NCBI RefSeq assembly: GCF_900454495.1
Contig: NZ_UGSI01000002.1
Coordinates: 1,337,001 to 1,401,000 of the forward strand
Direction: 5' to 3'
Source: Paenibacillus macerans
GTDB lineage: Bacteria; Bacillota; Bacilli; Paenibacillales; Paenibacillaceae
DNA: 64,000 bases
The notes beneath the pieces were generated by a model, which had not been told where the DNA came from, did no database searches, and was given only the letters and a program-made list of their open reading frames with translations. This document shows, in pieces, positions 51,251 through 59,991 of the stretch. Made by a program: the position numbers and the translations under genes. How positions within the stretch are numbered: the stretch's first letter is position 1; every line of letters starts with the position of its first letter.

Positions 51251-51490
51251 TTAATGAAAAGTAGAGCGAAGAATGATCACCAGCAAAATGTACAATACGA
51301 GAATCGTGCCTGTTGACGTCCAGAAGCCGTAAAGGCCATGAACAGGTGCAACATGGACCGGTGCAATATGCACAGGCGCGACATTAACAGGCGCAACATT
51401 GACGGGTCCAACATTAGCGGGACCGATATTAGCGGGACCAATATTGGCGGGTCCAACCGCGCCGGGCCAAACATTGTTTAAGGAGCTCAT
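51251..51490 (-). CDS. YjcZ-like small spore/membrane peptide with pentapeptide repeats
   Basis: The 79 aa product (ATG 51490 after GAGGTGA) has ten tandem 5-residue units: IGPAN, VGPVN, VAPVN, IAPVH, VAPVH, with a gradual change from GPAN to APVH. It ends with a hydrophobic helix STGTILVLYILLVIILRSTF, like the C-terminus of YjcZ-family sporulation peptides. The DNA has matching 15-bp repeats. A role in the spore coat or membrane is likely, but the repeat part is not a known domain. Confidence 0.65.
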   Translation of the reverse strand: MSSLNNVWPGAVGPANIGPANIGPANVGPVNVAPVNVAPVHIAPVHVAPVHGLYGFWTSTGTILVLYILLVIILRSTFH

Positions 51491-51603
51491 TTTTGGTTCA
51501 CCTCGATATATTTGGTTATCAGCTGATTTCACGTTATCTTATGTCGGGCGTTCGTCTCTGTCCTGTGCGGCGGCCCAGAGGGCGAAAAAACTATAAAATG
51601 GGC

Positions 51604-52773
51604 TTACGGCCGGCCGGCTTCGGCGCCGATCGGCGGCGTAAATACGCCGGGATGTTTCCTCGGCGGCGCCAAAATGAGCGCCAGCATCAGCAGGAAAAAG
51701 GCCAGGAAGTAGGGAGAATACGACCCGTGCATCGCCCCGGCGGCGATCGGCCCGATAAAGGAACCTAGCGACGTCGCGATCGACTGAAGGGAAAATACGG
51801 TGCCAAGCCTTTGTCCCCCGCTCAGGTCGATAAACAGGGAAGAGAGCGCCGGAAAGACGATGCCTTTGGCCATGCCCAGGACGAACAGAATCGCCGGCAG
51901 CGGGATGAAATCGAGTGCGGCCAGCGCAAAAAAACAGAGCGCAACACCCAGGATGCCGAAGCTCGCCCGTTTGTAAGGCGACAGTTTGCTAAGAAACAGC
52001 ATCGAAAGGGTGACAAGCGCCCCCAGGCTGATGATCGAAAAATAGAGGCCGGTGTGCATGATTTCGGAAGCCCCGCCGGTTTGCAGCGGCAGTTCGAAAA
52101 ACAGAATACCCTGGGAGCAGGCGACGGCCAGCGACAGAAGGTAGTAGCGGAGCGGAATGACGTTGAGCTTGAGCGGGATCCCGGAGGAGGCCGTTTTCGG
52201 CTCCAGAGCGGCTGGTTTGCTCGTTTTCGCGGGCTCGTGAATGGTGATCATGGCGATGACGCTTGTTGTGATGAGCAGCCAGCCCAGCATTTGAAACGCG
52301 AGCGAGAAGCCCGACTGGGCCACAAGGAACGCGCCGACCGCCGGCGAGACGACGGAAGCGATCGTGTGCATCACCCCGTGGCCGGCCATCAGTTTCCCCT
52401 GCTGTACCGGATTATTGGACAGCGAAGCAAGCATCGCCAGGCAGGCCGGCGACAAAAAGGCCAGCACAAAGCCGCTGATCGAGCGTATGACGAGCAGCTG
52501 CCACGGCTCCGTCACATGCGCCTGAAGCAGCAATAGTACACCGGCGGTAAGCAAGCTGAAAATCATGTATCTCCGGCTGCCGTGCCGGTCTACGCCTTGG
52601 CCGGCGATCAGGTTGCCGGGCAAATGCGTTAAGGAGTAGATCCCCATCATCCAGCCGATAAACGTCGGCGCCGCGCCGAGGGACAACGCAAACGGAGTCA
52701 GAATCGGATACTGGGCGTGCAGGTCGAAGAAAGCGAGAAACATAAAGAAATACAGCCAGAACGCGATTTTCAT
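51604..52773 (-). CDS. MFS transporter, drug-efflux type
   Basis: The 389 aa protein has twelve membrane segments. The segment GVDRHGSRRYMIFSLLTAG between helices 2 and 3 is the MFS motif A. A second half starts around KLNVIPLRYYLLSLAVACSQ and has LSPYKRASFGILGVAL. It resembles proton-driven multidrug exporters. GAGGG precedes the ATG. The substrate is unknown. Dispersed repeats lie in its upstream region. Confidence 0.88.
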   Translation of the reverse strand: MKIAFWLYFFMFLAFFDLHAQYPILTPFALSLGAAPTFIGWMMGIYSLTHLPGNLIAGQGVDRHGSRRYMIFSLLTAGVLLLLQAHVTEPWQLLVIRSISGFVLAFLSPACLAMLASLSNNPVQQGKLMAGHGVMHTIASVVSPAVGAFLVAQSGFSLAFQMLGWLLITTSVIAMITIHEPAKTSKPAALEPKTASSGIPLKLNVIPLRYYLLSLAVACSQGILFFELPLQTGGASEIMHTGLYFSIISLGALVTLSMLFLSKLSPYKRASFGILGVALCFFALAALDFIPLPAILFVLGMAKGIVFPALSSLFIDLSGGQRLGTVFSLQSIATSLGSFIGPIAAGAMHGSYSPYFLAFFLLMLALILAPPRKHPGVFTPPIGAEAGRP

Positions 52774-52902
52774 GCGTTAGCCCTCCTCTCTTGGATAGTA
52801 ACGATGCTCTACTTGTACTACTTGTACGCCTGAAGGGATGAAGTTATGTCTAAATGGCGGAAAGCTTCCTGCTTTTAAGCTGCTTTTCGTTCTGTGAAAA
52901 TT

Positions 52903-52972
52903 GAGGAAAAAAACTACCTGATAAACGCGGTCTGGCTTGCTTGAAAGTACGTCGATAGACGTTTTTCTTATG
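52903..52972. repeat. Dispersed repeat family B, copy 1
   Basis: GAGGAAAAAAACTACCTGAT, AAACGCGGTCTG, then ACGTCGATAGACGTTTTTCT TATG when read on the plus strand. The end holds a perfect ACGTC-GATA-GACGT hairpin. About 50 of 66 positions agree with the copy at 55391-55456. No coding potential. Confidence 0.7.
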
Positions 52973-53070
52973 TTCGTTAGCTGCCCGGAAACGGGATAAG
53001 GTTATAATCGAAGGATAGAATTACCGGAACGACAAACGGAACGGCCAACCGGGACGACGAACCGTCGTCC

Positions 53071-53290
53071 TTCAAAATAACGGCACTTTATGTACTTATT
53101 ATCCGGAGCGAGGCATATTCATCCCCATTAACGGCATTTTTGGTCCTTATTTTCTTATGAAGGGTCCGGAACGCGGGCATTTCCTTGCAACGGGGGAAAA
53201 TAGCTGCATAAAATACCTCTATTTCTCTCAAATGGATGGATATCGCCGGAATAACGACATTTTTTGTTCTTATGTTTTCCGCTGGAGTTC
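53071..53290. repeat. Intergenic repeat family A, copy 5 (four modules)
   Basis: AATAACGGCACTTTATGTAC, ATTAACGGCATTTTTGGTCC, AATAGCTGCATAAAATACC and AATAACGACATTTTTTGTTC occur in the same order and spacing as the modules at 44061-44275. GGATATCGCC and TTATGTTTTCCGCTG also match. The area between 53291 and 53455 has nothing recognisable. Confidence 0.75.
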
Positions 53291-53455
53291 CTCCTCATTC
53301 GTCCTGCCAGCGTGTTGGCAGGTTGAACGGGTTAGGAGGTAAATGTAGCCTGATTGCTCTCCCTGTATAAAAATGTATGGCAAACATGTACGGCCCCACA
53401 GGGACTAAAGGCACGTCTTCTTCAGCCCCTGTATTATGATGGCAAAGGGGTTAAG

Positions 53456-53485
53456 CTGACACCGGCCTGGGCCATCATGTATAAT
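53456..53485 (+). promoter_or_regulatory. Promoter of the 53564 gene
   Basis: A -35 CTGACA (53456-53461), 18-bp spacer, and perfect -10 TATAAT (53480-53485). It probably drives the membrane protein and transglutaminase genes. Confidence 0.6.
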
Positions 53486-53563
53486 GGTAAGGCAACCGTG
53501 TTGTTGCCGAAATAACCGGGCCGGCCAGGGAAGAACTCCGCCGGCAAAAACGTGTAGGAGTGT

Positions 53564-54013
53564 TTGCAAATGATGGACGTGCAAGTATGGACTGAATTTT
53601 TGAAAGAGAACTGGCTGGTCATCGTCGTGGCCCTGGTCATCCTTTTTCTGGTGCTGAATTTCGTCAGAACCGTCGTCAAATGGGCGCTTGTATTGGTGAT
53701 CGCGGCTTTTATCATTATTTACAGCGGCATTTCCCTTAAGGACATCGGCAACGCGGTAGCCACTGTGAAGGAACAGGCCGTGAATATCAGCCAAAGCGAA
53801 GTTTTGAATATGATGAAAAAAGAAGCCAAGGAAGCCAAGCTGACGCAAAACTCGGACGGATCGTTTACGATTTCCACGCCGAATTTGGAAGTGACCGGCA
53901 CCGAGGGGAGCGATAAAGTGAAGGTTTCGTTCCACGGCGTGTCCATGGGAGAATGGTCGGTGAACGATACGCTGAAGGCCTTTATTCAAGAGGCGCAGCG
54001 CAATTCCAAGTAA
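53564..54013 (+). CDS. Membrane protein, 149 aa, unknown function
   Basis: The N-terminal half has two membrane segments (NWLVIVVALVILFLVLNFV and VVKWALVLVIAAFIIIYSG). The rest is a soluble outer domain with GSFTISTPNLEVTGTEGSDK and beta-strand character. TAGGAG lies upstream. It precedes the transglutaminase gene by 89 bp on the same strand and may be cotranscribed with it. No named family. Confidence 0.65.
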   Translation: MQMMDVQVWTEFLKENWLVIVVALVILFLVLNFVRTVVKWALVLVIAAFIIIYSGISLKDIGNAVATVKEQAVNISQSEVLNMMKKEAKEAKLTQNSDGSFTISTPNLEVTGTEGSDKVKVSFHGVSMGEWSVNDTLKAFIQEAQRNSK

Positions 54014-54102
54014 GCGGCGGTTCGAATTGCATCTGCATTTTTCGGAAAATTTATCGTTAATATATATGCCGCGCCGGCAAATCATCAGGATCGGGGGGTG
54101 AC

Positions 54103-55251
54103 ATGATGGAGGATTTGCTGCAAAGTGTGCGGGAATACAACTTCATATCGTTGCTGCTGCTGTTCATCCTGCTGGGATCGATACTTCAGGGCTTGCTGCG
54201 CGGGGCATCGCGGTCGGCCGGCCGCTTGTTTTCGCTGCTCAGCGGGGGCGTGCTGTCGCTGCTCGGGATTGCCGCCGCCATCCCGCTTACGTTGTGGATT
54301 TCTCCCAAGGTGCAGGGGTGGCTGGCTATGCTGGAGATACCGCAGCGTGAGCTGGCGCTTTGGGAGCAGGTGTTTTATACGTTCATCATGGCGGTAAGGG
54401 ACTTTCCGCTGATGCGTTTTGCCGTCGTGTTCATCCTGATGTACTGGCTGATCCGGACGATTGCCGGGCTGGCTGCCGCGCTTTTCGGCGGCGGCTCCTG
54501 GTTCGGGCGGCTGTTCTCGGGCGGAGACCGCCCGGCTTCGCTGCTGAGCCGTTTGGCCGGAGCATGCATCGGCGGTGTGATCGGGGCGGCGCGCTGCCTG
54601 ATGGTTATCGCCGTGCTTTTTATCGCCGTGACGTTGTTTCCGAACAGCGGCTTCAGCCGTTATGTCGAGGCGTCCCCGGTATACCAGCAGGGGGCCCGCA
54701 CCATCATTGAACCGCTGACCGGCAACCTGATCAAGGAGAAGCTGCCGGTGTTCACCCGCAGTGTGGAGGCGGAGCTCAGCGGAATTCTGCAGCAAAAATA
54801 CGAGCTGATCGACGCCCATATCCCGCAGGATATCGAGCTGGCGGCGGCCGAGATTACCAAAGGCGCGGATAGCGACGAGGAGAAGGCCCGCCGGTTGTAC
54901 GACTGGATCGGCACGAGAGTCAGCTACGATTACGATAAAGTGAAGGACTATGAGGAGAAGGGGATCTGGCACGAGCAGACGCCGCAAATGACGTTTGAGA
55001 CGAAAAAAGGCGTCTGCATCGATTACGCCCGCCTGTACGCGGTGATGGCGAGGTCGCAGGGCCTGGACGTCAAGGTCATCACCGGGCTCGGTTATGACGG
55101 GCAGGGCGGATACGGCCCGCATGCCTGGAACGAGGTGTTTTTGTCTGCGCAAAACGCCTGGATTCCGCTCGACGCGACCTGGGCCCAAAGCGGGGACTGG
55201 TTTAATCCTCCGGCCTTCAGCGAAACCCATATCCCGGATAAATTAATCTAA
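54103..55251 (+). CDS. Membrane-anchored transglutaminase-like protease
   Basis: The 382 aa protein has four or five N-terminal membrane segments (about 10-165) and a C-terminal transglutaminase-like domain. The triad is C305 in KKGVCIDYARLYAVMARSQG, H340 in YGPHAWNEVF and D357 in IPLDATWAQSGDW. Such proteins act as cell-surface proteases or acyl transferases. The active domain lies outside the membrane by inference. GGGGGTGAC precedes ATG 54103. Neighbours are penicillin-binding proteins, which fits an envelope role. Confidence 0.85.
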   Translation: MMEDLLQSVREYNFISLLLLFILLGSILQGLLRGASRSAGRLFSLLSGGVLSLLGIAAAIPLTLWISPKVQGWLAMLEIPQRELALWEQVFYTFIMAVRDFPLMRFAVVFILMYWLIRTIAGLAAALFGGGSWFGRLFSGGDRPASLLSRLAGACIGGVIGAARCLMVIAVLFIAVTLFPNSGFSRYVEASPVYQQGARTIIEPLTGNLIKEKLPVFTRSVEAELSGILQQKYELIDAHIPQDIELAAAEITKGADSDEEKARRLYDWIGTRVSYDYDKVKDYEEKGIWHEQTPQMTFETKKGVCIDYARLYAVMARSQGLDVKVITGLGYDGQGGYGPHAWNEVFLSAQNAWIPLDATWAQSGDWFNPPAFSETHIPDKLI

Positions 55252-55390
55252 CTAGGAAGTACGCATCTAAAATTTTTTTCCGGAGGCGGGCGAAAAAAGT
55301 TGGAACCGGGCCGTAACTTCGACGGGCCCTATTTCGTTAAAGTTATATAATAATAAGTTTCCGGCGGAGCCGAACAATTCTATAATCGTG

Positions 55391-55456
55391 GAGAAAAACT
55401 GCCGTTAAACGCGGTCTGCCTTCCCAGAAAATACATCGATAGACGTTTTTCTTATG
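55391..55456. repeat. Dispersed repeat family B, copy 2
   Basis: GAGAAAAACTGCCGTTAAAC, GCGGTCTGCC and ACATCGATAGACGTTTTTCT match the copy at 52903. GAGAAAAAC (55391-55399) can pair with GTTTTTCTT (55445-55453) and the arms enclose a GATA-loop hairpin. It lies 65 bp upstream of the first PBP gene. Between it and the transglutaminase gene lies only a weak GGGCC/GGCCC hairpin and AT-rich promoter-like DNA (TATATAATAATAAG). Confidence 0.7.
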
Positions 55457-55520
55457 CAAGTATAGAAGAGTGTAGACTTATCGATCCGATTTTTGAAAGG
55501 AAGAAGGTAGGGGAAACGCA

Positions 55521-57545
55521 ATGAAAAGTGTCTACATGGACGATCCGCGCAAGCAAGAAGCGGCGATGCAGAGACATTTTAATATTCGGCTAAACCTGTT
55601 TTTCTTTAGCGCTTTTGCGATTTTTACCGTGATTATCGTTCGCCTGGCGATTTTGCAGTTCGTGGAAGGCCCGACGTTGTCCAGGCAGGAAAGCAATCTG
55701 CGGGTAAAGGATGTGCCAATGCCTCCGATGAGAGGTTCTATATTGGCTGCCGGTGGAGAAAAGCTGGCTTATTCGACACCGGTTCAATCTTTGTATTTGA
55801 CTTTGCAAAAGAGCAGTTACAGCCAGGACAGTGAATCGGGAAAGAAGAATTACGAGGAAGCGGTGGCTTTAGCCCGGAAATTGAAAAATGCGTTTGCCAG
55901 ATACGGAGCCCCGGACAAGGCCATGTCCGAAGAGGACATCCTTAAAGCGATGGACCTTAATTTCCAGACCAATAACGGTTTTGTTCCAAGGCGAATCAAA
56001 GCGGAATTGACCCCTAAAGAAGTTGCGTACTTTATTGAACGCAAAAGCGAATTTTCGGGGATTGACATCGTTGAGGAGAGCATCCGCCACTACGACAAGG
56101 ACAGAGTAGCCGTGCAAACGATCGGTTATCTTAAAAAGTTTCAATCAACAAGGGATTTGGATTGGTATGACCCGATCAGGGAAGCAAAAAAAGAGGATCC
56201 TTCCCTGCAGTATACGGAGGAAGAGCTTGTCGGTTTCGACGGCTTGGAATTGTACTATCAAAATGAATTGCGGGGCAAAAACGGATTTAAGAGCGTCCCG
56301 ATCGATCCGCGCAATATGGCAAACGGGATTCCGGAGCTGACGCCGCCGGAAAAAGGTTATGATTTGCATACAACGATCAATAAAAATGTACAGCTCGCCG
56401 CCCAGCAAGCCATCATGGACCAAATCAAATGGGTACACACGCATACGGTGTCCGGAAAAGTGCATCCCCATGCCAAAACCGGTTATGCCGTCGCGATGGA
56501 AGTGGATACCGGCAATGTGGTGGCGATGGCCAGCATGCCGGATTACGATACGAACTTATGGCAGTCGGGCGGGGTTTCGACGGAAGATTGGAACAAAATT
56601 ATGGATAATTACCGAAACGGGACGATAACGCCAAACAGTTCGGGACGTTCGGGACATAATTTCGACTCCACCGTTTACCTTGGTTCGACGATCAAACCTT
56701 TGTCCGTGTTAGTTGGCTTAAACGAAGGCCTGTTTACGACGAGTGATCGATACAACGATACGGGGATTGCCTATTTCGGGAGAAATGATTCGTCAAGCGT
56801 GCGAAATTCCTCAAGACATGTGTACGGCCGAATTACCCCTAGAGAGGCGATCATTAAATCCTCCAATACGTTTATGGTCGATATGGTGGGAGAAAAGCTG
56901 TGGAAGAAATATCGCGACAAAGGGATTGGCATTTGGGACGGCTATATGAAGCAGTTTGGCCTTGGCGTACCCACGGGCGTGGATCTGCCTGAGGAATTCC
57001 GGGGCAGGCTGGATTATACCGACGAGTCGGAAACCTCCTTGGCGCGGTTGGTGTACTCTTCCTTTGGGCAGCAAGCCAAATACACCACATTGCAGCTTGC
57101 CCAGTATACGACCACGCTTGCCACCCGGGGGAAGCGGATGGAGCCGCACCTGGTCAGCAAAATTACCGATTCCGAAGGAAATGTCGTCAAGGAGATCAAA
57201 CCGAAGGTGCTAAACGAGGTGAAATTTAATGACGCATACTGGAAAGAAGTAATTGCCGGGATGAGCACCAACGTGTCGTCCGCTTTTTCCGGCTTCCCGT
57301 ATGACTTTGCCCGTAAAACGGGGACCTCGGAGCAAGTGGGGGGCAAAGAAAAGAGAGATAACGGCGTATTCATTGCCTTTGCCCCGCGCGAAAATCCGAA
57401 GCTTGCCGTCGCCGTCGTCATTCCTGAAGGCGGTTTTGGCGCAAACAGCGCCGCCCCGGTGGCCCGCAAAATTTTCGACGCTTACGATCGGGAGTACGGC
57501 CTCGACGGGGTGCCGAAGAAAGCGGAAAATCAAACAAGCAAATAA
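55521..57545 (+). CDS. Class B penicillin-binding protein (transpeptidase), copy 1
   Basis: The 674 aa protein has one N-terminal membrane anchor (about 20-42), a dimerisation domain (about 55-290), and a transpeptidase domain. Its active-site motifs are S389TIK (LGSTIKPLSVL), SSN in IIKSSNTFMV and KTG in FARKTGTSEQ. It crosslinks peptidoglycan at the cell surface. The related gene 57676-59730 lies 130 bp downstream and is very similar throughout, so a tandem duplication occurred. GAAAGGAAGAAGGTAGGGG is the ribosome binding region. Confidence 0.92.
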   Translation: MKSVYMDDPRKQEAAMQRHFNIRLNLFFFSAFAIFTVIIVRLAILQFVEGPTLSRQESNLRVKDVPMPPMRGSILAAGGEKLAYSTPVQSLYLTLQKSSYSQDSESGKKNYEEAVALARKLKNAFARYGAPDKAMSEEDILKAMDLNFQTNNGFVPRRIKAELTPKEVAYFIERKSEFSGIDIVEESIRHYDKDRVAVQTIGYLKKFQSTRDLDWYDPIREAKKEDPSLQYTEEELVGFDGLELYYQNELRGKNGFKSVPIDPRNMANGIPELTPPEKGYDLHTTINKNVQLAAQQAIMDQIKWVHTHTVSGKVHPHAKTGYAVAMEVDTGNVVAMASMPDYDTNLWQSGGVSTEDWNKIMDNYRNGTITPNSSGRSGHNFDSTVYLGSTIKPLSVLVGLNEGLFTTSDRYNDTGIAYFGRNDSSSVRNSSRHVYGRITPREAIIKSSNTFMVDMVGEKLWKKYRDKGIGIWDGYMKQFGLGVPTGVDLPEEFRGRLDYTDESETSLARLVYSSFGQQAKYTTLQLAQYTTTLATRGKRMEPHLVSKITDSEGNVVKEIKPKVLNEVKFNDAYWKEVIAGMSTNVSSAFSGFPYDFARKTGTSEQVGGKEKRDNGVFIAFAPRENPKLAVAVVIPEGGFGANSAAPVARKIFDAYDREYGLDGVPKKAENQTSK

Positions 57546-57675
57546 GAGCAGGTAAAAAGAAATCATGCTGTAACTTCGCTACGATTCTTGCGTTATGTTA
57601 ATATAGATAAGGCCGACAGTTGCCTCGATCATGCCGATAAACGACTCATCAGGGGAAGAAAGTAGGGGAATCGCA

Positions 57676-59730
57676 GTGAAACGCGTCTACAGTGAAGATC
57701 CGCGCGAACAAGAAGCGTCGATGCAGAGACATTTTAATATACGGCTGAACATGTTTTTCTTCAGCGCATTTGCCATTTTTACCGTCATTATCGTGCGGCT
57801 GGCGATTTTGCAGTTTGTGGAAGGCCCAACCCTGTCCAAGCAGGAAAGCAGTCTGCGGGTGAAGGATGTGCCGCTGGCGCCCACGCGGGGCACGATCTAT
57901 GCGGCCGGCGGGGAGAAGCTGGCGTATTCCACGCCCGTCCAGTCTCTCTATATTACTTTGCAGAAGGATTACAGCAATACGACGGACAAGGGGAAAAAGA
58001 ACCGTCCGGAAGCGCTGGCCTTGGCGGATAAATTAAAAGAAGTGTTCGACAAATACGGCAAAGCGGATTCCAAGATGACGAAGGACGCCATCATCGAAGC
58101 CATGGACCTGGATTACCGGAAGCAAAACGGATTTTCGCCGCGCCGGATCAAAATGGATTTGACCAAGGAAGAGGTCGCATATTTTCTGGAGCGGAAGGAT
58201 CAGTTCCCGGGGATTGATATCGTCGAAGAGAGCATCCGGCATTACGATCCGGATACGGTAGCCGTGCAGACGATCGGGTATATCCGGAAGTACTCCAATG
58301 CCTCGACGAACCTCGATTTTTATAAACAGATCCGCGCGCAAAAAGATGCGCCGCCGGATATGCAGTACACGGAAAACGAAGACGTTGGTTACGACGGGTT
58401 GGAATTGTATTATCAGAGCGAGCTGCGCGGCAAAAACGGGTACAAAAGCGTCCCGATCGATCCGCGGAACATGGCCACGGGCATCCCGGAGATCACGCCG
58501 CCGGTGAAAGGAAACGACCTGCACACGACCATCAACAAAAACATTCAGCTTGTGGCCGAACAAGCGATTTTGGACCAAATTGCGTGGGTGCATACGCACC
58601 CGGTGTCCGGTGAAGTTCATCCCAACGCCAAAACCGGGTATGCCGTCGCCATGGAAGTGGATACCGGAAATGTGGTGGCGATGGCCAGCATGCCGGATTA
58701 CGATACGAACGTCTGGCAGTCGGGCGGGGTTTCGCCTGATGCTTGGAAGAAGATTTCAAGCAATTATATGAATGGGACAATTACCCCATTTAGTTCGGGA
58801 CGGTCGGGACATGATTTCGAATCTACCGTCTTGCTTGGATCCACGATTAAACCGTTGTCCGTGTTACTCGGCTTGAACGAAAACTTGTTTTCGACGGACT
58901 CTTATTATAATGACACGGGGATTGCCTATTTCGGGAAAAACAATTCGTCGAGCGTCAAAAATTCACATAGAAGCGCATACGGCTTAATTGATCCGCGAGC
59001 GGCAATCAAGCATTCCTCCAACACCTTTATGGTCAATATGGTTGGGGAGAGACTTTACAATAAGTACGGCGCCAAAGGAATCGATGTATGGGACGGCTAT
59101 ATGAAGCAGTTTGGCCTTGGCGTATCCACGGGCGTGGATCTTCCGCAGGAGTATCTGGGCAAGCTGGAGTATATGAACGATAAGGAAACCGCCTTGTCCC
59201 GGCTGGCGTATGCTTCCTTTGGGCAGCAGGGGAAATATACCACGCTGCAGCTGGCGCAGTATACGGCGACGCTTGCCACTAGAGGCAAGCGGATGGAACC
59301 CCATCTGGTCAGTAAAATTACCGATTCCGCAGGAAATGTTGTTAAGGAATTTGAACCGAAAGTACTCAACGAAGTTAAATTTAATAATGCATACTGGAAA
59401 GAAGTTATCGCTGGGATGAGCACTGACGTGAACTTCGCATTTTCCGGCTTCCCGTATGACTTTGCCAGAAAAACAGGAACCTCGGAGCAATGGGGTGCCG
59501 GAAGAAATAGAGATAACGGCGTATTTATCGCCTTTGCGCCGCGCGAAAATCCGAAGCTCGCTGTCGCTGTAGTGATACCGGAAGGCGGCTTTGGCGCTTA
59601 CAGCGCCGCGCCGGTGGCCCGTAAAATTTTCGATGCCTACGATCAGGAATATGGCCTCGACGGAGTGCCGAAGAAAACGAAAAATCAGCAGACGAACGGC
59701 CAGGCAGTTGAGAGCAACAAGGCGGAGTAA
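57676..59730 (+). CDS. Class B penicillin-binding protein (transpeptidase), copy 2
   Basis: Start GTG 57676 (VKRVYSEDPREQEASMQRHF) aligns with the ATG of copy 1; an earlier ATG at 57631 lies in the leader. The 684 aa product keeps S389TIK, SSN and KTGTSEQ at matching positions. It differs from copy 1 mainly in residues 85-115 and 205-230 and has a 9-10 residue longer tail ending NGQAVESNKAE. A terminator follows. Two close paralogues suggest differing expression or drug sensitivity. Confidence 0.92.
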   Translation: MKRVYSEDPREQEASMQRHFNIRLNMFFFSAFAIFTVIIVRLAILQFVEGPTLSKQESSLRVKDVPLAPTRGTIYAAGGEKLAYSTPVQSLYITLQKDYSNTTDKGKKNRPEALALADKLKEVFDKYGKADSKMTKDAIIEAMDLDYRKQNGFSPRRIKMDLTKEEVAYFLERKDQFPGIDIVEESIRHYDPDTVAVQTIGYIRKYSNASTNLDFYKQIRAQKDAPPDMQYTENEDVGYDGLELYYQSELRGKNGYKSVPIDPRNMATGIPEITPPVKGNDLHTTINKNIQLVAEQAILDQIAWVHTHPVSGEVHPNAKTGYAVAMEVDTGNVVAMASMPDYDTNVWQSGGVSPDAWKKISSNYMNGTITPFSSGRSGHDFESTVLLGSTIKPLSVLLGLNENLFSTDSYYNDTGIAYFGKNNSSSVKNSHRSAYGLIDPRAAIKHSSNTFMVNMVGERLYNKYGAKGIDVWDGYMKQFGLGVSTGVDLPQEYLGKLEYMNDKETALSRLAYASFGQQGKYTTLQLAQYTATLATRGKRMEPHLVSKITDSAGNVVKEFEPKVLNEVKFNNAYWKEVIAGMSTDVNFAFSGFPYDFARKTGTSEQWGAGRNRDNGVFIAFAPRENPKLAVAVVIPEGGFGAYSAAPVARKIFDAYDQEYGLDGVPKKTKNQQTNGQAVESNKAE

Positions 59731-59756
59731 GCACCCCAAAATTGAAAAATACATGG

Positions 59757-59807
59757 ATCAGCGATCTTTTCACAACATCGTTTGGGAGCAGGTCGCTGAT
59801 TTTTTTG
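59757..59807 (+). terminator. Rho-independent terminator of the PBP pair
   Basis: ATCAGCGA (59757-59764) pairs with TCGCTGAT (59793-59800) and is followed by seven T. Confidence 0.85.
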
Positions 59808-59991
59808 CATGCTTAGGAGTTTATCCGGAAGATCCGTACGAACGGGAAGCAACAAATATGGGATAGGCCTCCTTCCCCTCTTTGGATCAATATTTTTAGA
59901 AGTTACAATCTCGATACAAGTCTTCTGAAATCCGAAACAAGATCCCTCTATAATAAAATCCAACGAAACAAAAAGCGTTGAGGAGAAAATC

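Noticed and set aside
51360..51475. Direct repeats considered as a CRISPR-like array
   Set aside because: The 15-bp repeats have no spacers and lie inside a coding frame that gives a clean pentapeptide repeat.
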